Below are positions 35,552 to 43,852 of a DNA stretch of 50,693 nucleotides, one piece after another. The position numbers and the translations under genes are program-made. Position 1 is the first letter of the stretch. Every line of letters begins with the position of its first letter. Below the pieces are notes generated by a model. It was not told where the DNA came from and made no database searches. It saw only the letters and a program-made list of their open reading frames with translations. Origin of the DNA: Lachnospiraceae bacterium (GTDB lineage Bacteria > Bacillota > Clostridia > Lachnospirales > Lachnospiraceae); the NCBI GenBank assembly GCA_017621815.1, contig JAGASK010000004.1, positions 1 to 50,693 on the forward strand. Direction: 5' to 3'.

Positions 35552-35582
35552 TAAGCACAAAATAATCAGGAGGAAAGAAATA

Positions 35583-37019
35583 ATGAAAATGTATAAGAAA
35601 TTGCTTGCACTGGGTTTAAGCCTTTCTATGATCGTTGGCTTAACCGCATGCGGTGGCGGATCAGCAGAAACAAGTAACAATGCAGCTGAAACAACCGAAA
35701 GCGCTTCTAATGAAGCGGCAGAGACAACAGAGGATAGTTCTGAAAGCAGCGCTGCATCCACAAACAGCGGGGAAAAGAGAGTCATTAAGATTGGTACATG
35801 GTATGACCATTATTATGACAGCACTCATGCTGACATACATGACGACCCCAGCGTGGCAGATGAAGAACTGGCCCAGGCACATTTTGATATTGTAAAAGAA
35901 GTGGAAGAGAAGTATAATGTTGAAATCGAGTTCGTAAATCTGACTTATACAGGTATTCAGGAGTCTATCAACACTTCCATTCTTGCAGGACAGCCCGACT
36001 GCGATATTTATGAAGTTGATTTAAGCTTTGGTATCGGTGCGGCTTTAAACGGATATGCAACAAATCTGGAAGAAATTCTTCCTGAGGATTCAGATATCCG
36101 CAATGACCAGATGGTATTTTCACAGGTAGATATCGGATTGGATGAAGGTATTTATCTGTTCCAGTCCAACAGCGCCGAAATGCTTCTTGCAAATACATAT
36201 ATGCTTGCTTTTAATAAGCAGATGCTGGATGAAGCAGGTCTTGAAGATCCCAATGCGCTCTATGAAAGAGGGGAGTGGACATGGGATAAGTGGAGAGAAT
36301 ATCTGCTGGCGCTTACCCAGGATACAGATGGAGACGGCGTAACTGATGTTTATGGCTACGGTTCACGTTGGGATTTCCTTGTTTATAACCTGTTAATGAG
36401 CAACGGAACAGCTATTGCGGCAGGTGAAACAGAAAGCTTATCATCTCCTGAAGTAACAGAAGTACTTGATTTCATTTATAATGTGTACAATGTTGACCAT
36501 GTGGCAAATCCCTGGAATTCTGATGACTTTGACTACAATCAGAACTGCTATATGGATGGAAGAGTTGCGTTCTGGATTGATGCAGCATGGATTTCCTCCG
36601 CAAATGAAGATGCAAATCTTGAATTCGATGTTGTTTGGTGTCCTTGGCCCATCGGACCTTCCGGTGATGAAGCTACCAACAAGTTTAAAAACGTATCTTC
36701 AGGTAATGCATGGATGATTCCTGCAGGCGTTGAAGACCCTGAATTCGTATACAATGTATTCTATGACTGGCAGAACTGGTATCATGGAGATACCGACCTG
36801 CGTGACGGTGATTTGACATGGTGGGAAGATTGTGCAATTACAGAAGAAAACTATGCAGTTATGGAGTATATGGGAGCAAGAGGCGCATTTGACCTTTGGA
36901 ATTCCCTTGGACTTGAATGGGATTGGTCACAGCTGTTAAACGGTGAAATGACTGCTGCACAGTTCCAGGAAACATATAAACAGAATGTGCAGGATGCACT
37001 TGATGTATTCTATAAATAA
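35583..37019 (+). CDS. Sugar-binding lipoprotein (family 1 extracellular solute-binding protein)
   Basis: This 478-residue protein has a lipobox (LTAC, Cys23), a Ser/Thr/Glu-rich linker and a two-domain solute-binding fold typical of oligosaccharide importers. A DTDGDGVTDVYG loop near residues 246-257 looks like a calcium site, which is common in this family. Many exposed Trp residues (WTWDKWREY, WCPWPIG, WDWSQLL) fit sugar stacking. GGAGG lies upstream of the ATG at 35583. It is the likely receptor for the second permease pair; a hairpin terminator follows immediately. Confidence 0.88.
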   Translation: MKMYKKLLALGLSLSMIVGLTACGGGSAETSNNAAETTESASNEAAETTEDSSESSAASTNSGEKRVIKIGTWYDHYYDSTHADIHDDPSVADEELAQAHFDIVKEVEEKYNVEIEFVNLTYTGIQESINTSILAGQPDCDIYEVDLSFGIGAALNGYATNLEEILPEDSDIRNDQMVFSQVDIGLDEGIYLFQSNSAEMLLANTYMLAFNKQMLDEAGLEDPNALYERGEWTWDKWREYLLALTQDTDGDGVTDVYGYGSRWDFLVYNLLMSNGTAIAAGETESLSSPEVTEVLDFIYNVYNVDHVANPWNSDDFDYNQNCYMDGRVAFWIDAAWISSANEDANLEFDVVWCPWPIGPSGDEATNKFKNVSSGNAWMIPAGVEDPEFVYNVFYDWQNWYHGDTDLRDGDLTWWEDCAITEENYAVMEYMGARGAFDLWNSLGLEWDWSQLLNGEMTAAQFQETYKQNVQDALDVFYK

Positions 37020-37028
37020 TGATTTATT

Positions 37029-37063
37029 GCGCCCGTATCCCATGGGTACGGGCGCAGATTTTT
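37029..37063 (+). terminator. Strong hairpin terminator or attenuator inside the operon
   Basis: GCGCCCGTA (37029-37037) pairs with TACGGGCGC (37047-37055), extended by CCC and GGG around a tiny loop, and is followed by a T-rich stretch (GATTTTTG). It sits right behind the solute-binding protein stop, where it would reduce transcription of the downstream DUF624, GH5 and LacI genes and protect the upstream mRNA. Confidence 0.75.
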
Positions 37064-37090
37064 GATAATAGAAAGTTTGCAGGGGTTTTC

Positions 37091-37726
37091 ATGTTTCGCA
37101 GTGATAATTTATTCAGCCGCTTTATGAATGTACTGTTTGATGTTATATGCATCGGGGTGCTGTGGGTAGTCTGTTCTGTTCCGGTTATAACAGCAGGTGC
37201 GGCAGCTACGGCCGCATACTATGCAATGAGTAAAACTGTCAGGCATAAAACCGGTTATGCCGCAAAAGAATTTTTTCATTCTTTTCGGTTTAATTTCAGA
37301 CAATCCATTCCACTGACAATTGCATTCTGGATTATTTTAATTGTGCTTGGAGTGGATATCTGGTATGTGTGGATGAATGACAGCAGGATGAACAGTGCTG
37401 TTTTTATGGTTCTTGTTTTTGTGCTGTTTCTGACAGCGGGAATTACGATATATGCCTGCCCGATTTTATCCAGGTTTGATAAGGGTAATTTGGAACTGAT
37501 AAAAACCGCGGGATTTGTTATGTTCAAATACCTGCCGGTCACAATTCCTTTACTTTTTATCTTTGGAGCGGCATGTATTTTAATCTATCTGATGCCATGG
37601 GCTATTTTGATTATTCCGGGGGCGTATATGTTTGGATTGACCTTTCCCATGGAAGCAATTTTAAAAAAGATGATGCCGGAAGCCGATGAGGGAAGTGAAG
37701 AAGCGGAAAAGTGGTATTATCAATAA
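37091..37726 (+). CDS. DUF624 / YesL-like membrane protein, second copy
   Basis: This 211-residue protein has about five helices and the family signature LWVVCSVPVITAGAAATAAYYAM, closely matching the paralogue at 21349. The start at ATG 37091 has AGGGG about 6 bp upstream. An earlier in-frame start would place the terminator hairpin inside the gene. It follows the second solute-binding protein and precedes the GH5 gene, probably as an accessory to the second transporter. Confidence 0.8.
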   Translation: MFRSDNLFSRFMNVLFDVICIGVLWVVCSVPVITAGAAATAAYYAMSKTVRHKTGYAAKEFFHSFRFNFRQSIPLTIAFWIILIVLGVDIWYVWMNDSRMNSAVFMVLVFVLFLTAGITIYACPILSRFDKGNLELIKTAGFVMFKYLPVTIPLLFIFGAACILIYLMPWAILIIPGAYMFGLTFPMEAILKKMMPEADEGSEEAEKWYYQ

Positions 37727-37778
37727 AGGGGATTTATAAGCAGATAAATAAGCAGTTTAGACGCTGGATAGGAGAATT

Positions 37779-38963
37779 ATGAAAAGACCGGGAAAAGTAT
37801 CATTGGCAATTACAGCAATCATATTATTACTTACAGGATGTGGGAAAAACGGAAATGTTACTGCAGTTGAAGGCGCGTCTGCTGATGCAGAAGCTTCTTT
37901 GCAGGAAGAAGGGATTAGTATGGAAGAGATTACGGCAAAGGAACTTGTCAGCAATATGAAAATAGGATGGAATCTTGGAAATACTATGGACAGTCTTAAT
38001 TCTTCGGCATTAAAGACTATGCCTGCAGTGAACTGGGAAACCGCATGGGGTAATCCTGTTACCAGTAAAGAGCTTATAGATGCCGTTATTGACAGAGGAT
38101 TCAATGTCATCAGAATACCGGTGAGCTGGAATGACCATATTCTTGTGTCCGAAAATTGGAAAATTGAAGAAAGCTGGATGGACAGAGTTCAGGAAATTGT
38201 AGATTATGCTTATGACAGGGGAGCATATGTTATTTTAAATACTCATCATGAAAGCTGGTATGGAACTTATTATGATAAAGAAGAACGGTCGGCGGAAATA
38301 CTGCAGGCTGTATGGAGCCAGATAGCGGAGCGGTTTCAGGATTATGATGAGCATTTGATTTTTGAAGGGCTGAATGAGCCGAGAAAAATCGGAACAGATG
38401 TGGAGTGGACCGGCGGTGACGAAGAAGGCTGGGATGTTGTAAATAATCTGAATGCCGTGTTTATCAAAACCATCAGGGAAAGCAGCGGAAACAATCCTTA
38501 CAGGATTCTGATGATTCCGGGATATGCGGCAAACTGCTGGGAGGGAATAAAGCATATTGCAATTCCGGATGACAATAAAATTATTATTTCCGTACATGCT
38601 TATGAGCCTTATGATTTTGCGCTGAATGTACAGGGAAGAGGTACCTGGGATCAGGATACCTCTAATATAGATATGATTATGAAATCCTTAGATGAGCTTT
38701 TTATTTCCAAAGGAGTTCCTGTAATCATAGGAGAATTCGGCGCTATGTATAAAGATGCGGAAAACAATGAACAGGAGCGCGCCGACTGGGCAAAATACTA
38801 TGTCAGCGCAGCCGCAAAAATAGGAGTTCCATGTATCTGGTGGGATAATGGCGCTTTTGCAGGAAATGGAGAATTATTCGGATTAATAGACAGAAAGACT
38901 TGTGAATGGAAGTATCCTTTAGTCGTAGAGGGGCTGATGAAGGGTATTTCACAGACAGATTGA
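37779..38963 (+). CDS. GH5 endo-beta-glycanase lipoprotein
   Basis: This is a secreted lipid-anchored endoglycanase of 394 residues with lipobox LTGC (Cys21) and a short linker. A single GH5 barrel begins at about 60 (IGWNLGNTMDSL). The acid/base is Glu200 in FEGLNEPR and the nucleophile is Glu319 in IIGEFG; NTHHESW also fits the family. The NLGNT and ETAWGNP motifs recall the GH5_4 group (endoglucanase or xyloglucanase), but mannanase or glucomannanase activity is also possible given the GH26 partner. AGGAG precedes the ATG. Confidence 0.85.
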   Translation: MKRPGKVSLAITAIILLLTGCGKNGNVTAVEGASADAEASLQEEGISMEEITAKELVSNMKIGWNLGNTMDSLNSSALKTMPAVNWETAWGNPVTSKELIDAVIDRGFNVIRIPVSWNDHILVSENWKIEESWMDRVQEIVDYAYDRGAYVILNTHHESWYGTYYDKEERSAEILQAVWSQIAERFQDYDEHLIFEGLNEPRKIGTDVEWTGGDEEGWDVVNNLNAVFIKTIRESSGNNPYRILMIPGYAANCWEGIKHIAIPDDNKIIISVHAYEPYDFALNVQGRGTWDQDTSNIDMIMKSLDELFISKGVPVIIGEFGAMYKDAENNEQERADWAKYYVSAAAKIGVPCIWWDNGAFAGNGELFGLIDRKTCEWKYPLVVEGLMKGISQTD

Positions 38964-38971
38964 GGTGCTAA

Positions 38972-39994
38972 ATGGCAAAAGCAGTAAAAATGAAGGATAT
39001 TGCAGAGCGATTGAACATCAGTACAATGACAGTTTCAAAGGCTTTGTCCGGAAAACCGGGGGTCAGTGAACCTATGCGGGAAAGGATAAAGATGCTTGCT
39101 CTTGAAATGGGATATATTTCTTCCGGGGAAGCCAGAGAGGAAACCAAAAAAAGCTACAATATAGGTGTTATCCTGGCTAATTATTATACAGAAAAATGTG
39201 CCACATTTTATTGGAAATTATATCAGGAAATCAATACAAGGGCGGTAAAGCAGGATTGCTTTGTGCTGCTTGAAATTTTAAGCGTAGAGGCAGAACAGAA
39301 CAAAGAAATGCCGAAAATGGTGCGTGAAAATAAAGTAGACGGTCTTCTGGTGCTGGGATGCATGGAAAGCGGATATTTGAAATCTCTTCTGGAAACTGTC
39401 CGTGTTCCCGTGGTTTACATGGATTTTTATGATGACAGTATTTATGAAGACAGCGTCATCTCCAACAGCTTTTACGGCACTTACCAGATTACCAATTATC
39501 TTTTCGGCAAAGGGCACAGGGAAATTGCTTTTGTAGGCACGTTGTTCAGCACAAAGAGTATTACGGACCGTTTCCTCGGATATGAAAAGGCCATGATAGA
39601 GCATGGTGAAACTATAAGGGAAGAGTGGATTATTCCTGACAGAGACGGGGAAAGAGATTGTTATGAGACGGTCAGCCTGCCGGAGAAAATGCCTACGGCG
39701 TTTGTATGTAATTGCGATTTGACGGCAAGCAGGCTGATTAAACAGCTGCAGGAAAAAGGATACCGGGTGCCGGAGGATTTTTCGGTCGTGGGGTATGATG
39801 ATTACCTTTATCCGGGATTATGCAATGTGGAAATCACTTCTTACGGTGTGGATATGGAACAGATGGCTGCTACGGGAATTGAGATTATGCTGAATAAAAT
39901 AGAAGGTTTGGATTATCAAAAAGGACTTCATGTAGTTGAGGGTTACCTGGTAGAAAGAAAAAGCGTTACAGGCAGAAATCCGGAAGGAAATTAA
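38972..39994 (+). CDS. LacI-family transcriptional regulator
   Basis: This 340-residue regulator has an N-terminal helix-turn-helix (MKDIAERLNISTMTVSKALS, about residues 7-26), the hinge, and a periplasmic-binding-protein-like sensor domain (YNIGVILANYYTEKCATFYW onward, SVVGYDDYLYPGL). It is the last gene of the glycan operon, 8 bp behind the GH5 gene, and is therefore the obvious local regulator, with an oligosaccharide as likely effector. Possible binding sites are the palindromes at 19694 and 40031. The ribosome-binding site is weak (AGGTG). Confidence 0.9.
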   Translation: MAKAVKMKDIAERLNISTMTVSKALSGKPGVSEPMRERIKMLALEMGYISSGEAREETKKSYNIGVILANYYTEKCATFYWKLYQEINTRAVKQDCFVLLEILSVEAEQNKEMPKMVRENKVDGLLVLGCMESGYLKSLLETVRVPVVYMDFYDDSIYEDSVISNSFYGTYQITNYLFGKGHREIAFVGTLFSTKSITDRFLGYEKAMIEHGETIREEWIIPDRDGERDCYETVSLPEKMPTAFVCNCDLTASRLIKQLQEKGYRVPEDFSVVGYDDYLYPGLCNVEITSYGVDMEQMAATGIEIMLNKIEGLDYQKGLHVVEGYLVERKSVTGRNPEGN

Positions 39995-40030
39995 GAAAAT
40001 CTTCAGTTTACATTAAGTTTATTTGTAAGC

Positions 40031-40043
40031 TTGTATGATACAA
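40031..40043 (+). promoter_or_regulatory. Short palindrome TTGTAT-G-ATACAA
   Basis: This is an inverted repeat with 6-bp arms and a 1-bp centre, 46 bp before the amidase gene. The half-sites resemble the palindrome before the glycan operon, but the spacing is 3 bp shorter, so a common regulator is only a possibility. Confidence 0.3.
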
Positions 40044-40088
40044 TTATGCAGAATATGATGATTTTATTGTACAAGGGATGAGACCGTA

Positions 40089-40883
40089 GTGGAATTGGAG
40101 ATTATAGATATTTCTGACAATAATAGACCGTCAGGAAACAGGAAGACTGTCCAGCAGCAGAAAAGAGAAAGAGCGAGAAGAATTCAGCAGAGGAAAAGGC
40201 GGCGCCGTAAAATACTGATGATAAAGCTGGCAATTCTTTTTTGCATGATGCTTTTGATTATACTGTTTTGTGTAATATTGTATCAGCTGCTGACAAAGCT
40301 GGGAAACGGCAGGGAAGAAAAAGCAGCAGAAAGGGATTTTGAAAGGCTGGAGGAAGTAATAGAGATAAATGACGTGGTTCGGCCTGCAATCCGGGAGGAT
40401 TTTCTGACAGAAAATCCTTATTCAAGGCCCGGAGAGAAGCTTGGTACGGTTAATAATATTTTCGTTCACTATACGGCAAATCCGGGAACAAGCGCAGCCC
40501 AGAACCGGAGTTACTTTGAAAACCTGGGGCTGACAGGAGAAACTTCTGCAAGCGCTCATTTTGTTATAGGCTATGACGGAGAGATTATTCAATGTATTCC
40601 TCTTGATGAAATAGCTTATGCCGTGCAGAAGAGAAATTACGATTCAATCTCCATAGAGTGCTGTTATCTTGAGAAAGACGGGAAATTTACAGATGCGACC
40701 TATAATTCACTGATTCAGCTGAGCGCATGGCTTTTGAAGGAATATAATCTTTCTGTTTCGGATATGAGGCGCCACTATGATGAAGGCGGTAAGAAATGCC
40801 CGCTTTATTATGTAGAGCATGAGGATGCATGGGAGCAGTTCCTTGCAGATTTGAAACAATATATTGCAGACAGCCAGGTTTAA
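40089..40883 (+). CDS. N-acetylmuramoyl-L-alanine amidase (Amidase_2), membrane-anchored
   Basis: This Zn amidase cleaves the bond between muramic acid and the stem peptide of peptidoglycan. The 264-residue protein has a very basic cytoplasmic N-terminus (about 40 residues) and one membrane helix (about 45-68). The amidase domain has the metal and catalytic motifs FVHYTAN, ASAHFVIG, SIECCY and RRHYDEGGKKCP. Translation starts at GTG 40089 with AAGGGATGAG upstream. It is followed by a strong terminator. It is not obviously linked to the glycan operon, despite the same strand. Confidence 0.88.
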   Translation: MELEIIDISDNNRPSGNRKTVQQQKRERARRIQQRKRRRRKILMIKLAILFCMMLLIILFCVILYQLLTKLGNGREEKAAERDFERLEEVIEINDVVRPAIREDFLTENPYSRPGEKLGTVNNIFVHYTANPGTSAAQNRSYFENLGLTGETSASAHFVIGYDGEIIQCIPLDEIAYAVQKRNYDSISIECCYLEKDGKFTDATYNSLIQLSAWLLKEYNLSVSDMRRHYDEGGKKCPLYYVEHEDAWEQFLADLKQYIADSQV

Positions 40884-40888
40884 GAAAG

Positions 40889-40918
40889 AAAAGACGTAAG
40901 CGATTTACGTCTTTTTTG
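40889..40918 (+). terminator. Intrinsic terminator after the amidase gene
   Basis: AAAAGACGTAA (40889-40899) pairs with TTACGTCTTTT (40905-40915) around a short loop, and the T-run continues to 40917. Confidence 0.85.
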
Positions 40919-40934
40919 CGTTCTTTGTTAATTG

Positions 40935-40978
40935 TTGACATAATAATAAAAGCATTATAAAATAATAACATATGTTAT
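40935..40978 (+). promoter_or_regulatory. TetR-gene promoter with overlapping palindromic operator
   Basis: TTGACA (40935-40940) and TAAAAT (40958-40963) are 17 bp apart. Immediately downstream, covering the expected start of transcription, is a perfect 14-bp palindrome, ATAACATATGTTAT (40965-40978). This is a classic place for autorepression by a TetR-family protein. Confidence 0.6.
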
Positions 40979-41000
40979 ACAACAAAGGGGGTGTGGCGGT

Positions 41001-41546
41001 ATGGCAAGAAAAGAATCAATTACAAAGGAAGCTTTGTTAACTGCGGCGTTTATGATACTGCAGGAAGAAGGCGTTGAACAGGTAACGGCCAGAAAACTGG
41101 CGGCTAAGGCAGGGTGTTCTACTCAGCCTATTTTCCGGATTTATAAAAATATGGAAGAACTGACAGAAGAATTGTTTATAAAAGCGTGTGACTTCTTTCA
41201 GGAATATTATGAACAAATTCCAAGGCAGACAGTTACGCCTTTTGTGCATCTTGGAAATGTGTATATCAAATTTGCCGGTGAGCATAAAAAGCTGTTTTCT
41301 TTTATATTTTTGTCTGAAAACAGATTTGGCAGAAGTATGTATGACCTCGTAAACGGCAGTGGGGGATATGTCAGCAGAGAGATTCAGACGGCGTCTGCCC
41401 AGGGGTGTTCCAATGCCGGAGAGCTTTTTATGAAGATGTGGATTTTTATCCATGGAGCGGCATGTATGTCACTTACAGGAGATTATGATTTATCGGAAGA
41501 AGAGACTATAAGGATGCTGAAGGATTCCTATCAGGCTTTCAGATAA
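41001..41546 (+). CDS. TetR/AcrR-family transcriptional regulator
   Basis: This 181-residue regulator has an N-terminal helix-turn-helix (ITKEALLTAAFMILQEEG followed by VTARKLAAKAGCSTQPIFRIY) and a helical ligand-binding domain. It probably represses itself through the palindrome at 40965-40978. The RpiR-type regulator and a flavoprotein follow in the same direction with small gaps, so these three may form one unit. The ligand is unknown. Confidence 0.85.
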   Translation: MARKESITKEALLTAAFMILQEEGVEQVTARKLAAKAGCSTQPIFRIYKNMEELTEELFIKACDFFQEYYEQIPRQTVTPFVHLGNVYIKFAGEHKKLFSFIFLSENRFGRSMYDLVNGSGGYVSREIQTASAQGCSNAGELFMKMWIFIHGAACMSLTGDYDLSEEETIRMLKDSYQAFR

Positions 41547-41585
41547 TAAGAAATACGGAAATAACTTCTATGGAAGGATTGGGAA

Positions 41586-42527
41586 ATGGAACAACAGGAA
41601 TTTGATATTATTACCCGGATGAATGATAAATATATGAAAATGAGTAAGGGGCATAAGGCCATTGCTGCCTATATTTCTGACCATTATGAGCAGGCTGTAT
41701 TTATGACTGCGGCTAAGCTTGGGGAAACCGTAGGCGTCAGTGAGTCCACGGTAGTCAGATTCGCCATGGGGCTTGGCTATGAAGGATATCCTGAATTTCA
41801 GAAGGCCCTGGAGAACTGGGTTAAGAATAAACTGAATTCTGTGCAGAAGATGGGAGCGAAGTATGGAAAGAGCACTCAATCGGAAATTTTAAATTCCGTG
41901 CTTCAGGCAGATATTGAAAAAATACAGGATACGATTGTGAATCTTGATGCGGCAGCTTTTGAAGCAGCAGTGGATATTATTCTGGAAGCGGAAACTATTT
42001 ATCTGGTAGGGGTAAGAAGCTGTGAGCCTTTGGCAGACTTTCTTCATTTCTATTTGAATATGATTCGGGGCAGCATTGTGCTCATTAAAACTACAAGCGT
42101 TACGGAAATGTTTGAGCAAATGATACGAATCGGTGAAAAGGATGCGATTATAGGCATCAGCTTTCCGAGATATTCCATGCGTACCTTAAAAGCCATGGAA
42201 TTTGCCAATGACAGGAATGCAAAGGTTATCACGATTACGGACAGTATCCATTCCCCTATGAATCTGTATTCCTCCTGCAATCTGCTGGCAAGAAGTGACA
42301 TGGTTTCCATTGTGGATTCTCTGGTGGCACCTTTAAGCGTGATTAATGCATTGGTGGTGGCGCTTTGCTTAAAGCAGCCGGAAGCTGTTAAGAAGAATCT
42401 TGAAACACTGGAAGAAGTGTGGAATAATTATCAGGTTTATCTGAATGATGAAATTAATTTTATAGACGAAGAACCTATGCTGAACTATCCTTTAATGCGG
42501 AAGGAAGAGGAGTTTTCAGAAGAATGA
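41586..42527 (+). CDS. MurR/RpiR-family regulator with SIS domain
   Basis: This 313-residue regulator has an N-terminal HTH_6 domain (GKLGETVGVSESTVVRFA-like segment in residues 35-60) and a C-terminal SIS domain for sugar phosphates (IYLVGVRSCEPLADFL, IIGISFPRYSMRT, VITITDS). The family often senses amino-sugar phosphates or similar. No sugar-phosphate gene is adjacent, so the target is unclear. GGAAGG precedes the ATG. Its stop overlaps the flavoprotein start (ATGA). Confidence 0.87.
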   Translation: MEQQEFDIITRMNDKYMKMSKGHKAIAAYISDHYEQAVFMTAAKLGETVGVSESTVVRFAMGLGYEGYPEFQKALENWVKNKLNSVQKMGAKYGKSTQSEILNSVLQADIEKIQDTIVNLDAAAFEAAVDIILEAETIYLVGVRSCEPLADFLHFYLNMIRGSIVLIKTTSVTEMFEQMIRIGEKDAIIGISFPRYSMRTLKAMEFANDRNAKVITITDSIHSPMNLYSSCNLLARSDMVSIVDSLVAPLSVINALVVALCLKQPEAVKKNLETLEEVWNNYQVYLNDEINFIDEEPMLNYPLMRKEEEFSEE

Positions 42528-43819
42528 GCGGAAAGCATATTGTTGTAATCGGCGGCGGCGCAGCCGGTATGATGGCAGCCCTGGCAGCTGCGAAGCAGGG
42601 GGCAGAAGTAACACTGCTTGAAAAAAATGAAAAAACCGGTAAAAAAATTTATATTACGGGAAAAGGCAGATGCAATCTGACCAATGCCTGCGATAAAGAA
42701 GATTTCTTCAAACAGATAGTCAGTAATGAAAAATTTCTCTACAGCGCTTTTAATCAGATGGATAATCAAATGATAATGCAGTTTTTTGAGGAAGCAGGCT
42801 GTAAACTGAAGGAGGAAAGGGGAGCAAGAATTTTTCCGGTATCCGATCATTCTTCGGATGTGATTGGGGCTTTAAACAGGCAGATGGCAAAAGAGAAGGT
42901 GAAAGTATGCCTTCATACCTGTGTGACGGAAATCCTGAGGTCAGAAGAAGGATTGGAAGAAAGCGGAAATCAGGAAAAAGGATTGCCATGTGCAGCGTAT
43001 GTGACGGGTGTAAAGCTTTCTGACGGGAAAATATTGAAAGCGGATGCAGTTATTATTGCCACAGGAGGAAAATCCTATGAATCCACCGGTTCCACAGGAG
43101 ATGGTTATAGTTTTGCGGGAAAGCTGGGTCATACCATAAAGGAGGTAAAGCCTGCGCTTGTGCCCCTTACCGTAGAAGAAGGCTGGTGCATGGAGATGCA
43201 GGGGCTTTCCCTTAAGAATGTTTCTGTCCTGCTCAAAAACGGAAAGAAAAAGATTTATGAAGGCTTTGGAGAAATGCTGTTTACTCATTTCGGAGTCAGT
43301 GGACCTTTGATTTTAAGCGCCAGCAGTCATTATGTTAAGAAGTATATGAATATGCCGGTAAGCCTTTCGATTGATTTAAAACCTGCACTGTCCAGGGAGC
43401 AGCTTGATAAACGGCTGCTGCGTGATTTTGATGAGAATAAGAATAAACATTTTAAGAACATTCTTGACGGGCTGCTTCCGTCGAAAATGATACCTGTTAT
43501 GATAAAACTGACAGGCATTGCCCCTGAAAAACAGATAAATGAAATCACAAGGCAGGAAAGAGAAAAACTGATAGAATGCATTAAGAATCTTACCATGACT
43601 GTTACGGGAACAAGAGGATTTAATGAAGCCATTATTACACAGGGCGGTGTTAATGTGAAGGAAGTAAATCCATCCACCATGGAATCAAAGCTTGTTAAGA
43701 ATCTTTACTTTGCAGGAGAAGTATTGGATTTGGATGCACTTACGGGCGGATTTAATCTTCAGATTGCATGGTCTACCGGATATTTGGCAGGAAAAACTGC
43801 CGGTGCAAAAGGAGTGTAA
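42524..43819 (+). CDS. BaiN/HI0933-family FAD-dependent oxidoreductase
   Basis: This 431-residue flavoprotein binds FAD through VIGGGAAGMMAAL at its N-terminus. It has the family signature GKKIYITGKGRCNLTN, the middle motif IIATGGKSYESTGSTGDGY, and a C-terminal FAGEVLDLDALTGGFNLQIAWSTG. Members are widespread with unclear physiological substrates; BaiN was linked to bile acid reduction, but that is not diagnostic here. In related clostridia, as I recall, this gene often directly precedes cmk. Here a sigma/anti-sigma pair separates them. Confidence 0.85.
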   Translation: MSGKHIVVIGGGAAGMMAALAAAKQGAEVTLLEKNEKTGKKIYITGKGRCNLTNACDKEDFFKQIVSNEKFLYSAFNQMDNQMIMQFFEEAGCKLKEERGARIFPVSDHSSDVIGALNRQMAKEKVKVCLHTCVTEILRSEEGLEESGNQEKGLPCAAYVTGVKLSDGKILKADAVIIATGGKSYESTGSTGDGYSFAGKLGHTIKEVKPALVPLTVEEGWCMEMQGLSLKNVSVLLKNGKKKIYEGFGEMLFTHFGVSGPLILSASSHYVKKYMNMPVSLSIDLKPALSREQLDKRLLRDFDENKNKHFKNILDGLLPSKMIPVMIKLTGIAPEKQINEITRQEREKLIECIKNLTMTVTGTRGFNEAIITQGGVNVKEVNPSTMESKLVKNLYFAGEVLDLDALTGGFNLQIAWSTGYLAGKTAGAKGV

Positions 43820-43844
43820 ATCAATCCTCTGCACCGGCAGTTTT
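43793..43844. terminator. Bidirectional terminator between convergent genes
   Basis: AAAACTGCCGGTGCA (43793-43807) pairs perfectly over 15 bp with TGCACCGGCAGTTTT (43830-43844), giving an A-run and T-run in both directions. The left arm overlaps the last codons of the flavoprotein gene; the right arm ends 9 bp before the stop of the minus-strand gene. Confidence 0.85.
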
Positions 43845-43852
43845 GTTCATGG

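Noticed and set aside
37019-37090. Upstream start for the second DUF624 gene
   Set aside because: It would put the strong terminator hairpin inside the gene; the ATG at 37091 has its own AGGGG and matches the paralogue's N-terminus.
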